Assembly: GCF_001687105.1 (NCBI RefSeq)
Contig: NZ_CP014595.1
Location: 868,001 to 932,000, forward strand
Source of the DNA: Salipiger sp. CCB-MM3
GTDB lineage: Bacteria > Pseudomonadota > Alphaproteobacteria > Rhodobacterales > Rhodobacteraceae
DNA length: 64,000 nt
Direction of reading: 5' to 3'
Part shown: piece after piece, positions 47,251 through 56,697 of the stretch
Position numbering within the stretch: the first letter of the stretch is position 1
Layout of the letters: each line of letters starts with the position of its first letter
The notes under the pieces: model-generated
What the model saw: the letters and a program-made list of their open reading frames with translations, nothing else
Told to the model about the DNA's origin: nothing
Databases searched by the model: none
Made by a program: the position numbers and the translations under genes

Positions 47251-47889
47251 TCAGGCGGCGTCGAGCACCCCCTGCCCGGTCATATGGATCTCGACCATAT
47301 GCACGTGACTGTCGGTGGTGTTGCTCAGCCTGATCTCGCCGCTGGTCTTTGTGGTGCCCTTGCCGATCTCGGCGACGCGGAATTCAAACCCATGCGGCAA
47401 GTCGATGCGGGCGCGGTGCTCGGCCCCGGTCACCGGATTGGTGATCGGCCCGGCCTCGGTCTCAAAGACACCCGGCACCGAAATGCTGCCCTTGCGCGCC
47501 GCCATATCCATCGACAGGGAAATCGGCTTCACCAGCGTCTCGAGCTTATGCGGCGCCATCGCCGAAAAGACCCACCACATGGTGGCCATCTCTTCGGTGT
47601 CCTCGCCCGTCATGATCTTGAAGAGCGCATCGCGCTGTTCGGGGCTGGCGGCCTCGTCGACGATGATCTGCATCTTGCCATCGCCCTCGTGGATCGGGCC
47701 GGGCCATTGCACCACCATCGCAGCCTTGGTGCCGGAAAGATCGACACTGCCGAAATGGCCAGAATCGATCGCGAAGGCCGCCACGGCCTCGCAATTGCCA
47801 TGGGTCGGCAGCGACATGAACTGGCACGGGCAGCCGGTCGCGCAATTGCAATTGGCGAGCTCAACGCCATGAATTTCCCAAGGGGTCAT
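47251..47889 (-). CDS. DUF1326 domain protein, Cys-rich N-terminus
   Basis: 212 residues from ATG 47889, with GGAGGAAAGC directly before it. The N-terminal signature HGVELANCNCATGCPCQF has C14, C16, C20 and C22, plus C33, a typical DUF1326 cluster able to bind a metal or FeS centre; the rest (MQIIVDEAASPEQRDALFKIMTGEDT, then a beta-rich half) is family-typical. No signal peptide. Function unknown. First gene of an operon with a DUF2182 membrane protein; the two families often occur together. Confidence 0.87.
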   Translation of the reverse strand: MTPWEIHGVELANCNCATGCPCQFMSLPTHGNCEAVAAFAIDSGHFGSVDLSGTKAAMVVQWPGPIHEGDGKMQIIVDEAASPEQRDALFKIMTGEDTEEMATMWWVFSAMAPHKLETLVKPISLSMDMAARKGSISVPGVFETEAGPITNPVTGAEHRARIDLPHGFEFRVAEIGKGTTKTSGEIRLSNTTDSHVHMVEIHMTGQGVLDAA

Positions 47890-47951
47890 GCTTTCCTCCT
47901 CCAAATTCTCTGAAACGAATGTCTTGGAAAACGGAAAAGTCGGAAAAATAC

Positions 47952-47967
47952 ATGCTCACTCTAGCAT
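47952..47967. promoter_or_regulatory. Inverted repeat upstream of DUF1326-DUF2182 operon
   Basis: ATGCTCACTCTAGCAT: arms ATGCT/AGCAT separated by six bases, in an AT-rich stretch 63-78 bp before the DUF1326 start. It is a possible operator; the arms are short. Confidence 0.3.
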
Positions 47968-48005
47968 ATTATGGGGCCTGCGCCGACCGCCCTCCCCCAG
48001 CTGAC

Positions 48006-48037
48006 ACAAAAAGGGACAGCGCCGCGCGCCGTCCCTT
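48006..48037 (-). terminator. Intrinsic terminator of ccr
   Basis: On the minus strand GGGAC...GTCCC with inner GGCGC / GCGCT-like pairing (GGGACGGCGC, GGCGCTGTCCC) is followed by TTTTTGTGTC. It is about 75 bases past the ccr stop and is embedded in repeat copy 9. Confidence 0.75.
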
Positions 48038-48103
48038 CTTCTCTTTCCAAATACGCCGGGGGTGAGGCGCATCGCGCCGAGGGGGCAGCGCCCCCCTCTC
48101 CCC
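48011..48103 (+). repeat. Intergenic repeat family, copy 9
   Basis: CTTCTTCTCTTTCCAAATACGCCGGGGGTGAGGCGC, then hairpins GCGCATCGCGCC and GGGGGCAGCGCCCCC. It lies at the 3' end of ccr, upstream of the DUF1326 gene. The ccr terminator occupies its left part. Confidence 0.72.
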
Positions 48104-48111
48104 GCCCAAGA

Positions 48112-49395
<1,284 letters not shown>

Positions 49396-49732
49396 CATGG
49401 CCTCCTTCCTCACTCCAGCCTGCCCCGCGCTGCAGTGCAGAATCGCGGGTCTCTGCTCACCGGAATACAGATCACCGCGCAACTTTGCAACTTCTGTTAT
49501 CTCTATTGAGTAATTTTATGTCGCGATGGATTTTGCTGTTTTCTCACCGCCTTCGCGCAAAGCCCATGTATACTTGTGCGGAAGCGGCGCTCCGCCGGTC
49601 GCCAGCCCCCGGTTGTTGCGACGCGGCGTCACCGCCGCGACGCAGCGAATTGACGAGACATTTTATTTCTCATATCCACATCACTGCGCAAGAAGATTGC
49701 CATCTGGATTCGCGCCGCCATGGGAGGACGAC
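49396..49732. other. 337-bp divergent ccr/ecm promoter region
   Basis: Shared upstream region of ccr and ecm. The AT-richer part (about 49465-49545) should carry promoters. One partial TTTGCAA (about 49483) recalls half of the site used by PccR/RamB-type regulators of propionyl-CoA/acetate genes, but a second half is not seen. A hairpin is present at 49617-49644. No gene is supported. Confidence 0.45.
49617..49644 (+). other. Hairpin in the ecm leader
   Basis: TGCGACGCGGCG and CGCCGCGACGCA are inverted with one mismatch around TCAC-like loop bases, ending 89 bases before the ecm ATG. If ecm is transcribed from further upstream it would lie in the mRNA leader. No known riboswitch pattern (for example a B12-box) is seen. 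Confidence 0.4.
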
Positions 49733-51709
49733 ATGACCGACACTGCAAGCCGCCGCCAGCCCGACCGGCCCTGGCTGATCCGGACATACGCCGGACATTC
49801 CACCGCCGAGGCCTCGAACGCCCTTTACCGGTCGAACCTCGCGCGCGGTCAGACCGGCCTTTCGGTGGCCTTCGACCTGCCCACCCAGACCGGCTATGAC
49901 AGCGATCACGTGCTGGCGCGCGGCGAGGTCGGCAAGGTCGGTGTTCCGGTCTGCCACCTTGGCGACATGCGCACGCTGTTCGACCAGATCCCGCTCGAAC
50001 AGATGAACACCTCGATGACGATCAACGCCACGGCGCCTTGGCTGCTGTCGCTGTATATCGCGGTGGCCGAGGAACAGGGCGCGGATGTCGCGAAGCTGCA
50101 GGGCACGGTGCAGAACGACCTGATCAAGGAATACCTCAGCCGCGGCACCTATATCTGCCCGCCGAAACCCTCGCTGAAGATGATCGGGGATGTGGCCGAG
50201 TATTGCTATACCCATGTGCCCAAGTGGAACCCGATGAACGTCTGCTCCTACCACCTGCAGGAAGCGGGCGCGACGCCCGAGCAGGAGCTGGCCTTCGCGC
50301 TGGCCACCGCCTGCGCGGTGCTTGATGAATTGCAGCCGCGCGTGCCGCCCGAGGATTTCCCCGCGCTCTGCGGCCGTATCAGCTTCTTCGTGAACGCCGG
50401 CATCCGTTTCGTCACCGAGATGTGCAAGATGCGCGCCTTCGTCGATCTCTGGGACGAGATCCTGCAAGAGCGCTACGGCGTCGCGGATCCCAAGTTCCGC
50501 CGCTTCCGCTATGGCGTGCAGGTGAACTCGCTTGGCCTGACCGAGCAGCAGCCCGAGAACAACGTCTACCGTATCCTGATCGAGATGCTGGCGGTGACGC
50601 TTTCGAAAAAGGCCCGCGCCCGCGCCGTGCAGCTTCCGGCGTGGAACGAGGCGCTTGGCCTGCCCCGGCCTTGGGACCAGCAGTGGTCGATGCGGATGCA
50701 GCAGATCCTCGCCTATGAGACCGATCTTCTGGAATTCGACGATCTCTTCGACGGCAACCCGGCGGTCGACCGCAAGGTCGAGGCGCTGAAGGACGGCGCC
50801 CGCGCCGAACTGGCCAATATCGACTCCATGGGCGGCGCCATTGGCGCGATCGACTATATGAAGTCGCGGCTGGTGGATGCCAATGCTGACCGTCTGGGCC
50901 GGATCGAGCGGAACGAGACCGTGGTCGTCGGCGTCAATCGCTGGACCGAAGGAGAGCCCTCGCCACTGGTGGGCGAGGATGGCGGCATCATGGTGGTGGA
51001 TCCGGCGGTGGAAGCGCAGCAGATCGCCCGGCTGAACGATTGGCGGGCGGCGCGCGATGCCGCCGCTGTCGACAGCGCGCTGAGCGAGCTGCGCCGTGCC
51101 GCCGCCGCTGGCGAGAATATTATGCCCGCCTCGATCGCCTGCGCCAAAGCGGGCGTCACCACCGGCGAATGGGCTCAGCAGATGCGCGCTGTCCACGGCG
51201 AATTCCGCGGCCCAACCGGCGTGGCGAAGGCGGTGTCGAACCGCACAGAGGGGCTGGAGGACATTCGCGCCGCTGTGGATGCGGTCAGTGACCGCCTCGG
51301 TCGCCGTCTGCGTTTCCTTGTCGGCAAGCCCGGTCTCGACGGCCATTCCAACGGCGCCGAGCAGATCGCCTTCCGTGCGCGGGACTGCGGAATGGAAATC
51401 GATTACGAGGGTATTCGGCTAACGCCGCAACAGATTGTCGAGCATGCGCGCAATGGCGCCCATGTCGTCGGCTTGTCAATTCTCTCGGGAAGTCACATTC
51501 CGTTGATTGAGGATATGATGCGGCGGATGCAAGACGAGGGTCTGGGCCATATTCCAATTGTGGTAGGCGGCATCATTCCGGACGAGGATGCGCGCCGCTT
51601 GACGGACCTTGGCGTCGCCCGCGTCTACACGCCTAAAGACTTCGAACTCAACGAGATCATGAAAGATATCGTCGCGTTAGCCGACCCAAAGCGTGTTGCC
51701 GCGGAATAA
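49733..51709 (+). CDS. ecm: Ethylmalonyl-CoA mutase (coenzyme B12-dependent)
   Basis: 658 residues from ATG 49733 behind GGGAGGACG; rearranges ethylmalonyl-CoA to methylsuccinyl-CoA. The catalytic barrel has RPWLIRTYAGHSTAEASNALYRSNLARGQTGLSVAFDLPTQTGYDSDH and NTSMTINATAPWLL, matching the mutase superfamily in the Ecm version; the C-terminal B12 domain begins near 525 with GKPGLDGHSNGAEQ (D-x-H-x-x-G). Its genomic neighbour ccr makes the substrate's precursor, which decides Ecm over methylmalonyl-CoA mutase. Codon usage in the last ~100 codons is less GC-biased than the rest. Confidence 0.95.
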   Translation: MTDTASRRQPDRPWLIRTYAGHSTAEASNALYRSNLARGQTGLSVAFDLPTQTGYDSDHVLARGEVGKVGVPVCHLGDMRTLFDQIPLEQMNTSMTINATAPWLLSLYIAVAEEQGADVAKLQGTVQNDLIKEYLSRGTYICPPKPSLKMIGDVAEYCYTHVPKWNPMNVCSYHLQEAGATPEQELAFALATACAVLDELQPRVPPEDFPALCGRISFFVNAGIRFVTEMCKMRAFVDLWDEILQERYGVADPKFRRFRYGVQVNSLGLTEQQPENNVYRILIEMLAVTLSKKARARAVQLPAWNEALGLPRPWDQQWSMRMQQILAYETDLLEFDDLFDGNPAVDRKVEALKDGARAELANIDSMGGAIGAIDYMKSRLVDANADRLGRIERNETVVVGVNRWTEGEPSPLVGEDGGIMVVDPAVEAQQIARLNDWRAARDAAAVDSALSELRRAAAAGENIMPASIACAKAGVTTGEWAQQMRAVHGEFRGPTGVAKAVSNRTEGLEDIRAAVDAVSDRLGRRLRFLVGKPGLDGHSNGAEQIAFRARDCGMEIDYEGIRLTPQQIVEHARNGAHVVGLSILSGSHIPLIEDMMRRMQDEGLGHIPIVVGGIIPDEDARRLTDLGVARVYTPKDFELNEIMKDIVALADPKRVAAE

Positions 51710-51744
51710 CATTTAGCGTATCCGGAACCTTGCAAGAAATAGAC

Positions 51745-51769
51745 GCTGTTCATCCAAAGGATGAGCAGC
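51745..51769 (+). terminator. Hairpin downstream of ecm
   Basis: GCTGTTCATCC and GGATGAGCAGC pair fully (one G-U) around AAA, 36 bases after the ecm stop. There is no immediate T-run, so it may be a terminator or an mRNA 3' stabiliser. Confidence 0.55.
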
Positions 51770-51869
51770 CCATTGCCTGTTTCTAAAAAATATCCAATTG
51801 ACACAAAGCTAAGACTTGCAGAAATGCTCCGGTTGCCAAATTTTATAGGCACAGAAAACGGAGACGAAC

Positions 51870-52181
51870 GTGAATATTGACCTTGATACCCTGTCGAAAG
51901 ATGAGTTGAAGCAACTCAAGGCGGATGTAGAAAAGGCTCTGGTAACGATTGACGCGCGCCGCAAGGCCGAAGCCAAACGTGCAGCAGAGCAGATCGCGAA
52001 AGAATTCGGATACTCGCTGGATGAAATCATCGCCGCGGGCGGCACCAAGGGCTCCAAAGGCGCCCCGAAATACGCCAACCCGGCAGACCCGGCCCAGACA
52101 TGGACCGGCCGTGGACGCAAACCCAACTGGGTGATCGAAGCGCTTGACGAGGGCAAATCGCTCGAAGACCTCGCTCTCTGA
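51870..52181 (+). CDS. H-NS family nucleoid-associated protein (HvrA-like)
   Basis: 103 residues from GTG 51870. An N-terminal coiled-coil oligomerisation region (about 6-45) precedes a C-terminal DNA-binding domain with the AT-hook-like [12 protein letters not shown] (77-88), diagnostic of the H-NS/HvrA/Spb family in Rhodobacter. HvrA regulates photosynthesis or nitrogenase genes there; its targets here are unknown. The upstream region is AT-rich for this genome, typical of self-regulated hns genes. Overlaps deoD by one base (TGATG). Confidence 0.9.
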   Translation: MNIDLDTLSKDELKQLKADVEKALVTIDARRKAEAKRAAEQIAKEFGYSLDEIIAAGGTKGSKGAPKYANPADPAQTWTGRGRKPNWVIEALDEGKSLEDLAL

Positions 52182-52885
52182 TGACCGTCCATATCGGAGC
52201 AAAGCCCGGCGAAATCGCCGAGACCGTCCTGATGCCCGGAGATCCGCTGCGCGCCGAATGGGTCGCGCAGACGTTTCTTGAGAACGCAGAATGCGTGAAC
52301 CGGGTGCGGGGCATGTACGGATACACCGGAACCTGGAAAGGCAACCGGGTGAGCGTACATGGCTCCGGCATGGGTATGCCCAGCCTGTCTATCTACGCCA
52401 ACGAGTTGATCCGGGATTACGGGGCAAAGACCCTGATCCGGATCGGCTCCTGCGGCGCGATGCAGGAAAAGGTCGCGCTGAGGGACGTCATCCTTGCGAT
52501 GAGCGCCAGCAGCCTGTCCACCCCCTCGCGTGGTATCTTCCGCGAGTTGAACTTTGCGCCCTGCGCCGATTACGGCCTGTTGCGCGCCGCCGCCGATGCG
52601 GCAGAGCGCATGGGCGCCAACACCCATGTCGGCAACATCTACTCTGCCGACGTGTTCTATGACGAACGCCCCGATCTCAACGAGATCATGACCCGCCACG
52701 GGATCTTGGGCGTGGAGATGGAGGCGGCCGAGCTTTACAACCTCGCCGCCCGGCATGGGGTCCGCGCGCTTGCGGTGCTGACCGTGTCGGACCACCTGAT
52801 GACGCATGAGGCGCTGCCGGCAGAAGACCGGCAAAGCTCTTTTGCGGAGATGGTCGAGATCGCACTCCACGCGGCGTTCGACTGA
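52181..52885 (+). CDS. deoD: Purine nucleoside phosphorylase DeoD-type
   Basis: 234 residues; phosphorolysis of purine (deoxy)ribonucleosides to base and (deoxy)ribose 1-phosphate. Motifs: [67 protein letters not shown] and [14 protein letters not shown], with VSDHL near the catalytic Asp. Hexameric in the family. Translation is probably coupled to the hns-like gene (TGATG). Confidence 0.95.
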   Translation: MTVHIGAKPGEIAETVLMPGDPLRAEWVAQTFLENAECVNRVRGMYGYTGTWKGNRVSVHGSGMGMPSLSIYANELIRDYGAKTLIRIGSCGAMQEKVALRDVILAMSASSLSTPSRGIFRELNFAPCADYGLLRAAADAAERMGANTHVGNIYSADVFYDERPDLNEIMTRHGILGVEMEAAELYNLAARHGVRALAVLTVSDHLMTHEALPAEDRQSSFAEMVEIALHAAFD

Positions 52886-52893
52886 GACACCGG

Positions 52894-52911
52894 GCGGGGC
52901 AGAAGCCCCGC
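52894..52911 (+). terminator. Hairpin after deoD
   Basis: Perfect arms GCGGGGC / GCCCCGC around AGAA, followed by TCGTCTTCTC, a weak T-rich tail. Between convergent deoD and the DUF1989 gene. Confidence 0.6.
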
Positions 52912-52935
52912 TCGTCTTCTCGCCACCCTACCCTC

Positions 52936-53817
52936 TTACAGACCGTGGCTTCCGTCGTAGCCGTTGCGCGCGGGCGGCTGCCAGCCGCGCAGCGCGTCCT
53001 TGGGCGCCTTGAGGATGTCGACCTCCAGCGGCGAGCAAAGCGCCGTGTCAGAGCTGTGCTCGGCGCTGCAATCGCCGCCCGGACAGGCGCTGATCGCGCC
53101 CAGCAGGTCGATCTCGGCAAAGAAGGTCAGCGTATCGCCGGGGCGCACCGGGCTGGCCTTCATGAAATACTGACCGGTGTCGCGGGTGAAACCGGTGCAC
53201 ATGAAGACGTTCAGCACGTCATGCACATGACGCGCTGCCTCTTCGGCGGACATGCCGGTCTCCGCAGCAAGCGCCCGCGTCAGGTTCGAATGGCAGCAAT
53301 GGTGATATTGGCCGCCGCCGCTCAGCAGGTGATGCGTATGGGGATCGCAGCGCGTGCCGATCACATCATGCACCGAGCCGCCGAACTCATCGATGCCATA
53401 CCATGCAAGGCTGTCCTGCACGATCGTCGCCATGGGACGCAGATAGGGGAAGCTGGACCACATGCGCTCGCCCACCGTCAGATGCGTGCCGTGCAAGGCG
53501 CGCGTCTTGCCGGAATAGAAGCGCTCGGAGAGGTCTTCGGCGTTCCAGATGTTGAGGTCCCCGACCTGCGGCGCGCCGACACAGCGCACGCGGAAAAAGC
53601 CCCCCGCTGGCACGCGGAAGCTGCAGGCTTCGCGCGGCGCGGCGACGATGGTCTCGACCAGCTCCGCCCGTTCGAGCGCTTGGCCGTAGAGCGCCATGTC
53701 AGGTACCGGCAGCGTCTCATTGGGATAGCAGACCACCGGCGGGATCGCACGGCGCGCTGCGGCGTCCTCGGGCGCGCTGACGGGGCTTGTGGCGGCTTGG
53801 GTCGGCGGTAATGTCAT
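52936..53817 (-). CDS. DUF1989 domain protein (urea carboxylase-associated/CgdAB-like family)
   Basis: 293 residues. The family pattern is seen: VPAGGFFRVRCVGAPQVGDLNIWNAEDLSERFYSGKTRALHGTHLTVGERMWSS, and the C-terminal SACPGGDCSAEH. Related proteins form the carboxyguanidine deiminase (CgdA/CgdB) or sit beside urea carboxylase; those are usually paired genes with a carboxylase, but here the gene is single, so the guanidine role is not supported. Extra N-terminal 25 residues (PPTQAATSPVSAPEDAA) are unstructured. Many Cys and His (YHHCCHSNL) suggest a metal site. Confidence 0.82.
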   Translation of the reverse strand: MTLPPTQAATSPVSAPEDAAARRAIPPVVCYPNETLPVPDMALYGQALERAELVETIVAAPREACSFRVPAGGFFRVRCVGAPQVGDLNIWNAEDLSERFYSGKTRALHGTHLTVGERMWSSFPYLRPMATIVQDSLAWYGIDEFGGSVHDVIGTRCDPHTHHLLSGGGQYHHCCHSNLTRALAAETGMSAEEAARHVHDVLNVFMCTGFTRDTGQYFMKASPVRPGDTLTFFAEIDLLGAISACPGGDCSAEHSSDTALCSPLEVDILKAPKDALRGWQPPARNGYDGSHGL

Positions 53818-53885
53818 GGGCTCTCTCCTTTGCGCCAGATGGCCCTCTGGCCGCGCTCAGCGCAAGCCCCTCCTGCCGCGTCAGA

Positions 53886-55187
53886 TCAGCCTTCTGCCAT
53901 GCGCTCGGCCCCAGCGCTGCGCGGCGGCTGCAAGCGCCGAAGGGCGCGCAGCATCGGGCGCTCCACCAGCAGATGCGCCAGCACGCCCGCCAGTACGCCG
54001 CCACACACCAACACCAGCAGCGCCAGCCCGGGCGTCAGCCCCTGACCAAGCCCCAGAGCCGCCATCGTCCGCGCCGTCATGGCCAGCGCGATGCCGTGCA
54101 CGAGATAGATGGCGTAGGAGGCGTAGGAGGCGTCGCCGAGAAAGACCATCCACCGCCCCGCCCGCAGCTTTCCCGCGCATTCACATGCCGCCAGACCGGC
54201 GATTGCAAGCGCCGCGAAGGCACCGAACAGACCCGTGCGCAAAGCCGAAGGGATCGCCGTGACGCCATAGGCGCCCAGAAGCCCGACACCGAAAAAGCCG
54301 AAAATGCCAACCAGCAGAACGCAGATCGCCGGTATCAAGGCAAGCCGGCGAAAGCTCCACGCGGCGCAGATGCCAAAGGCAAAGAGCAGATTGTGCGGCG
54401 CAAGCAGCAGGTCGACCGGATAGGCGCGGATTTCAAACGGCAGCGCGATCACAATCGCGGCCTGCCAGACTGCAAACACCAGCCCCCCTAGGCGCGGCGT
54501 GAAGATCACCAACGTAAAGAATGCGTAGAGCAGCATCTCGTGACTCAACGTCCACGCCTGCTCGAGCAGAAAGGGACTGCCATCAGGCAGAGGGACGAGC
54601 GATAGGGCGTAGAGAAATTGCTCTCGCGAGACCCTGTCCGCGCCAATGCCAGCGAGCATCAGCAGCGCGAGGCCGGACAGGATGCACCAGTAAAACGGCA
54701 AAATGCGCAGCGCCCGCTTTTGCATGAACCGCCCAGCTGCAGACCGGTCCCCGATATCGCGCCGGTGCAATAGCCACATGAGAAAGCCGCTCAGCACAAA
54801 GAAGAAGTCGACCCCGGCATATCCCATGTCGAACGCAGGGCTGACGATCTCTCCCGGCTTGACCCATCCCGGCAGAAAGAACGCATGGGCATGAAAGGCG
54901 ACAACCGCAATGGCGGCAATCGCGCGACCAGCCTGCAGCGTCGTGAGCCTTTGGGCGCTGGGAACACACCCAAAGCCATTCCTCCCGTGTGCGCTATCTC
55001 GCGAAGGGTCGATGATCGCCTCCCGAAGTCTAATCGACCGGGTGAAATCATCTTCCGGCGCCAGGGCTGTACCTTGGGCGCCCCTACGCACATCAATTGC
55101 GTAGATTTGTTCAGATTTGGTTAACCGCGAAACAGCAGCCGATAGCCCTATCGGCAAACGCTGATGCGCCTTGCGTATCGCAAGCAC
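53886..55187 (-). CDS. Acyltransferase family 3 (OafA/YrhL-like) membrane protein, 5' end uncertain
   Basis: About ten membrane helices with the family's start RLTTLQAGRAIAAIAVVAFHAHAFF, DFFFVLSGFLMWLLHRRD, FMQKRALRILPFYW and TLSHEMLLYAFF, including the conserved active-site His. Such proteins O-acylate surface polysaccharides or antibiotics. The open frame reaches a GTG at 55187, but the first 80 residues look unlike the family and the GTG lies beside a palindrome. A well-spaced GGAGG-ATG at 54979-54985 is in another frame, so a frameshift near the 5' end is possible. GC content dips here. Confidence 0.78.
   Translation of the reverse strand: MLAIRKAHQRLPIGLSAAVSRLTKSEQIYAIDVRRGAQGTALAPEDDFTRSIRLREAIIDPSRDSAHGRNGFGCVPSAQRLTTLQAGRAIAAIAVVAFHAHAFFLPGWVKPGEIVSPAFDMGYAGVDFFFVLSGFLMWLLHRRDIGDRSAAGRFMQKRALRILPFYWCILSGLALLMLAGIGADRVSREQFLYALSLVPLPDGSPFLLEQAWTLSHEMLLYAFFTLVIFTPRLGGLVFAVWQAAIVIALPFEIRAYPVDLLLAPHNLLFAFGICAAWSFRRLALIPAICVLLVGIFGFFGVGLLGAYGVTAIPSALRTGLFGAFAALAIAGLAACECAGKLRAGRWMVFLGDASYASYAIYLVHGIALAMTARTMAALGLGQGLTPGLALLVLVCGGVLAGVLAHLLVERPMLRALRRLQPPRSAGAERMAEG
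55170..55184. other. 15-bp palindrome CTTGCGTATCGCAAG
   Basis: Perfect inverted repeat with 6-bp arms and a 3-base centre, just next to the putative GTG start of the acyltransferase gene and downstream (39 bp) of the stop of the small zinc-ribbon-like gene at 55221. Could be an operator or small terminator; no further evidence. Confidence 0.35.
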
Positions 55188-55220
55188 TGTCCAATCAAAT
55201 TGACGATCTCAGGGTGCGGC

Positions 55221-55442
55221 CTATGCCTGCGAACCGGGGCCCGGCTGACTTTCAGTCCGAAAGCAGCGCTCTGGCGTTTGTCCCTGCGGTCCGCGCGTGG
55301 TTGCGCCGCATTGGACGCAAATCCATTGGCTGTCTGCCGCGCTGCGCCGTTCGCGCCAGCGGCATTTGCGCGTCTCCCCATGCCGGTAATTGAACACCAG
55401 CAGCAGGATGATCGCGACGAGAAAGAGCCCCGCGAAGATCAT
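55221..55442 (-). CDS. Small membrane protein with C-terminal CxxC zinc-ribbon-like motif
   Basis: 73 residues from ATG 55442. A single N-terminal membrane helix (MIFAGLFLVAIILLLVFNYRHG), then GETRKCRWRERRSAADSQWICVQCGATT and a further Cys: C27, C42 (in WICVQC) and C45, C60, a rubredoxin-like metal ribbon. I recall similar short proteins (RHGETRKCRWR) in other roseobacters, but no function is known to me. Minus strand, upstream of the acyltransferase gene and after a 60-residue protein gene. Confidence 0.6.
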   Translation of the reverse strand: MIFAGLFLVAIILLLVFNYRHGETRKCRWRERRSAADSQWICVQCGATTRGPQGQTPERCFRTESQPGPGSQA

Positions 55443-55535
55443 CGGGGGCTCTTTTCGCAAATTCGTGTCGGGTGCAAAGCGCGCATGTGCCTTGAGCTAG
55501 CGCGCAAAGCCGCCGGAGGCCAGTCTGGCGACGGG

Positions 55536-55718
55536 TCAGGCGGCCTGATAATAGTCCAGCGTGCCCAGATCGGCGGTCGCGTCCTTCTGGGAGGCGTGCA
55601 CCAGAGCGGGCTCGGGCTGGTAGTAGGCGAAGGCCTGCTCGAGCGCGTCGAGGGCTTCACGGGCGGCGGTGTCGGTCTTTGCAGCAGTCGCGGTCATTGC
55701 GTTCATCCTTGATCTCAC
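55536..55718 (-). CDS. Small conserved hypothetical protein (Ala-rich)
   Basis: 60 residues from GTG 55718 (MRSRMNAMTATAAKTD); GGAGGAG lies five bases upstream, deciding this start over the internal ATG. The C-terminus YYQPEPALVHASQKDATADLGTLDYYQAA contains two YYQ segments. No membrane helix, no known domain. It sits alone between sdhB (190 bp away) and the small ribbon protein gene. Confidence 0.6.
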   Translation of the reverse strand: MRSRMNAMTATAAKTDTAAREALDALEQAFAYYQPEPALVHASQKDATADLGTLDYYQAA

Positions 55719-55908
55719 GATCTCCTCCCGTCTGCCCTCCTAAATAGGTCTTTCTGCGCCGCAGCACACCCGCCTATCGTGCATGTGCGCCTTGCGCTCA
55801 CTGCAAGCGTACGGGGCAATCGTAGGGCGCAAACGTAGGGCGCGTCACCCAAACCAAAGCGCCGCCCCCAAAAGGGAGCGGCGCCAAATCTTGTGCTGTC
55901 GCTGCGGA

Positions 55909-56688
55909 TCAGACGTGCCGTTCCAGCATCATCTTCTTGATCTCGCCGATCGCCTTCGCCGGGTTCAGACCCTTCGGGCAGGTCTTGGCGCAGTTCATGA
56001 TGGTGTGGCAGCGATAGAGCTTGAACGGATCCTCAAGCTCGTCGAGACGCTCGCCGGTGGCTTCGTCGCGGCTGTCGATGATCCAGCGGTAGGCGTGCAG
56101 CAGCGCGGCCGGGCCGAGGTAGCGGTCGGAGTTCCACCAGTAGCTCGGGCAGGAGGTCGAGCAGGAGGCGCACATCACGCACTCATAAAGACCGTCGAGC
56201 TTTTTGCGGTCCTCGATGGACTGCTTCCACTCTTTCTGCGGACGGTTGGTCTTGGTCTCCAGCCACGGCATGATCGACGCGTGCTGCGCGTAGAAATGCG
56301 TGAGGTCGGGGATCAGGTCTTTCACCACCGGCATGTGCGGCAGCGGGTAGATCTTCACGTCGCCCTTCACCTCGTCGAGGCCGTAGATACAGGCCAGCGT
56401 GTTGATCCCGTCGATGTTCATCGCGCAGGACCCGCAGATGCCTTCCCGGCACGAGCGGCGGAAGGTCAGCGTGGGGTCGATCTCGTTCTTGATCTTGATC
56501 AGCGCGTCCAGGACCATCGGACCGCATTTGTCCATGTCGAGGAAATAGGTGTCGACCCGCGGGTTCTCACCGTCATCCGGGCTCCAGCGGTAGATCTTGA
56601 ACGCCCGCACATTGGTCGCGCCCTCGGGCTTCGGCCAGGTCTTGCCGGTGCGGATTTTAGAGTTCTTGGGAAGTGTAAATTGAACCAT
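55909..56688 (-). CDS. sdhB: Succinate dehydrogenase iron-sulfur subunit
   Basis: 259 residues. The N-terminal ferredoxin domain has [16 protein letters not shown] and a fourth Cys, the [2Fe-2S] site; the C-terminal domain has [17 protein letters not shown] and [17 protein letters not shown] for the [4Fe-4S] and [3Fe-4S] clusters. It carries electrons from SdhA to the quinone in SdhCD. Last gene of sdhCDA-orf-sdhB. Complete. Confidence 0.97.
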   Translation of the reverse strand: MVQFTLPKNSKIRTGKTWPKPEGATNVRAFKIYRWSPDDGENPRVDTYFLDMDKCGPMVLDALIKIKNEIDPTLTFRRSCREGICGSCAMNIDGINTLACIYGLDEVKGDVKIYPLPHMPVVKDLIPDLTHFYAQHASIMPWLETKTNRPQKEWKQSIEDRKKLDGLYECVMCASCSTSCPSYWWNSDRYLGPAALLHAYRWIIDSRDEATGERLDELEDPFKLYRCHTIMNCAKTCPKGLNPAKAIGEIKKMMLERHV

Positions 56689-56697
56689 GTCTCTCTC

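Noticed and set aside
49476..49490. Possible PccR/RamB site (TTTGCAA) in the ccr/ecm gap
   Set aside because: Only one imperfect half is present; known sites have two TTTGCAAA-type halves close together.
51798..51803. TTGACA as a -35 element for the hns-like gene
   Set aside because: No acceptable -10 hexamer about 17 bp downstream, so it is not listed as a promoter.
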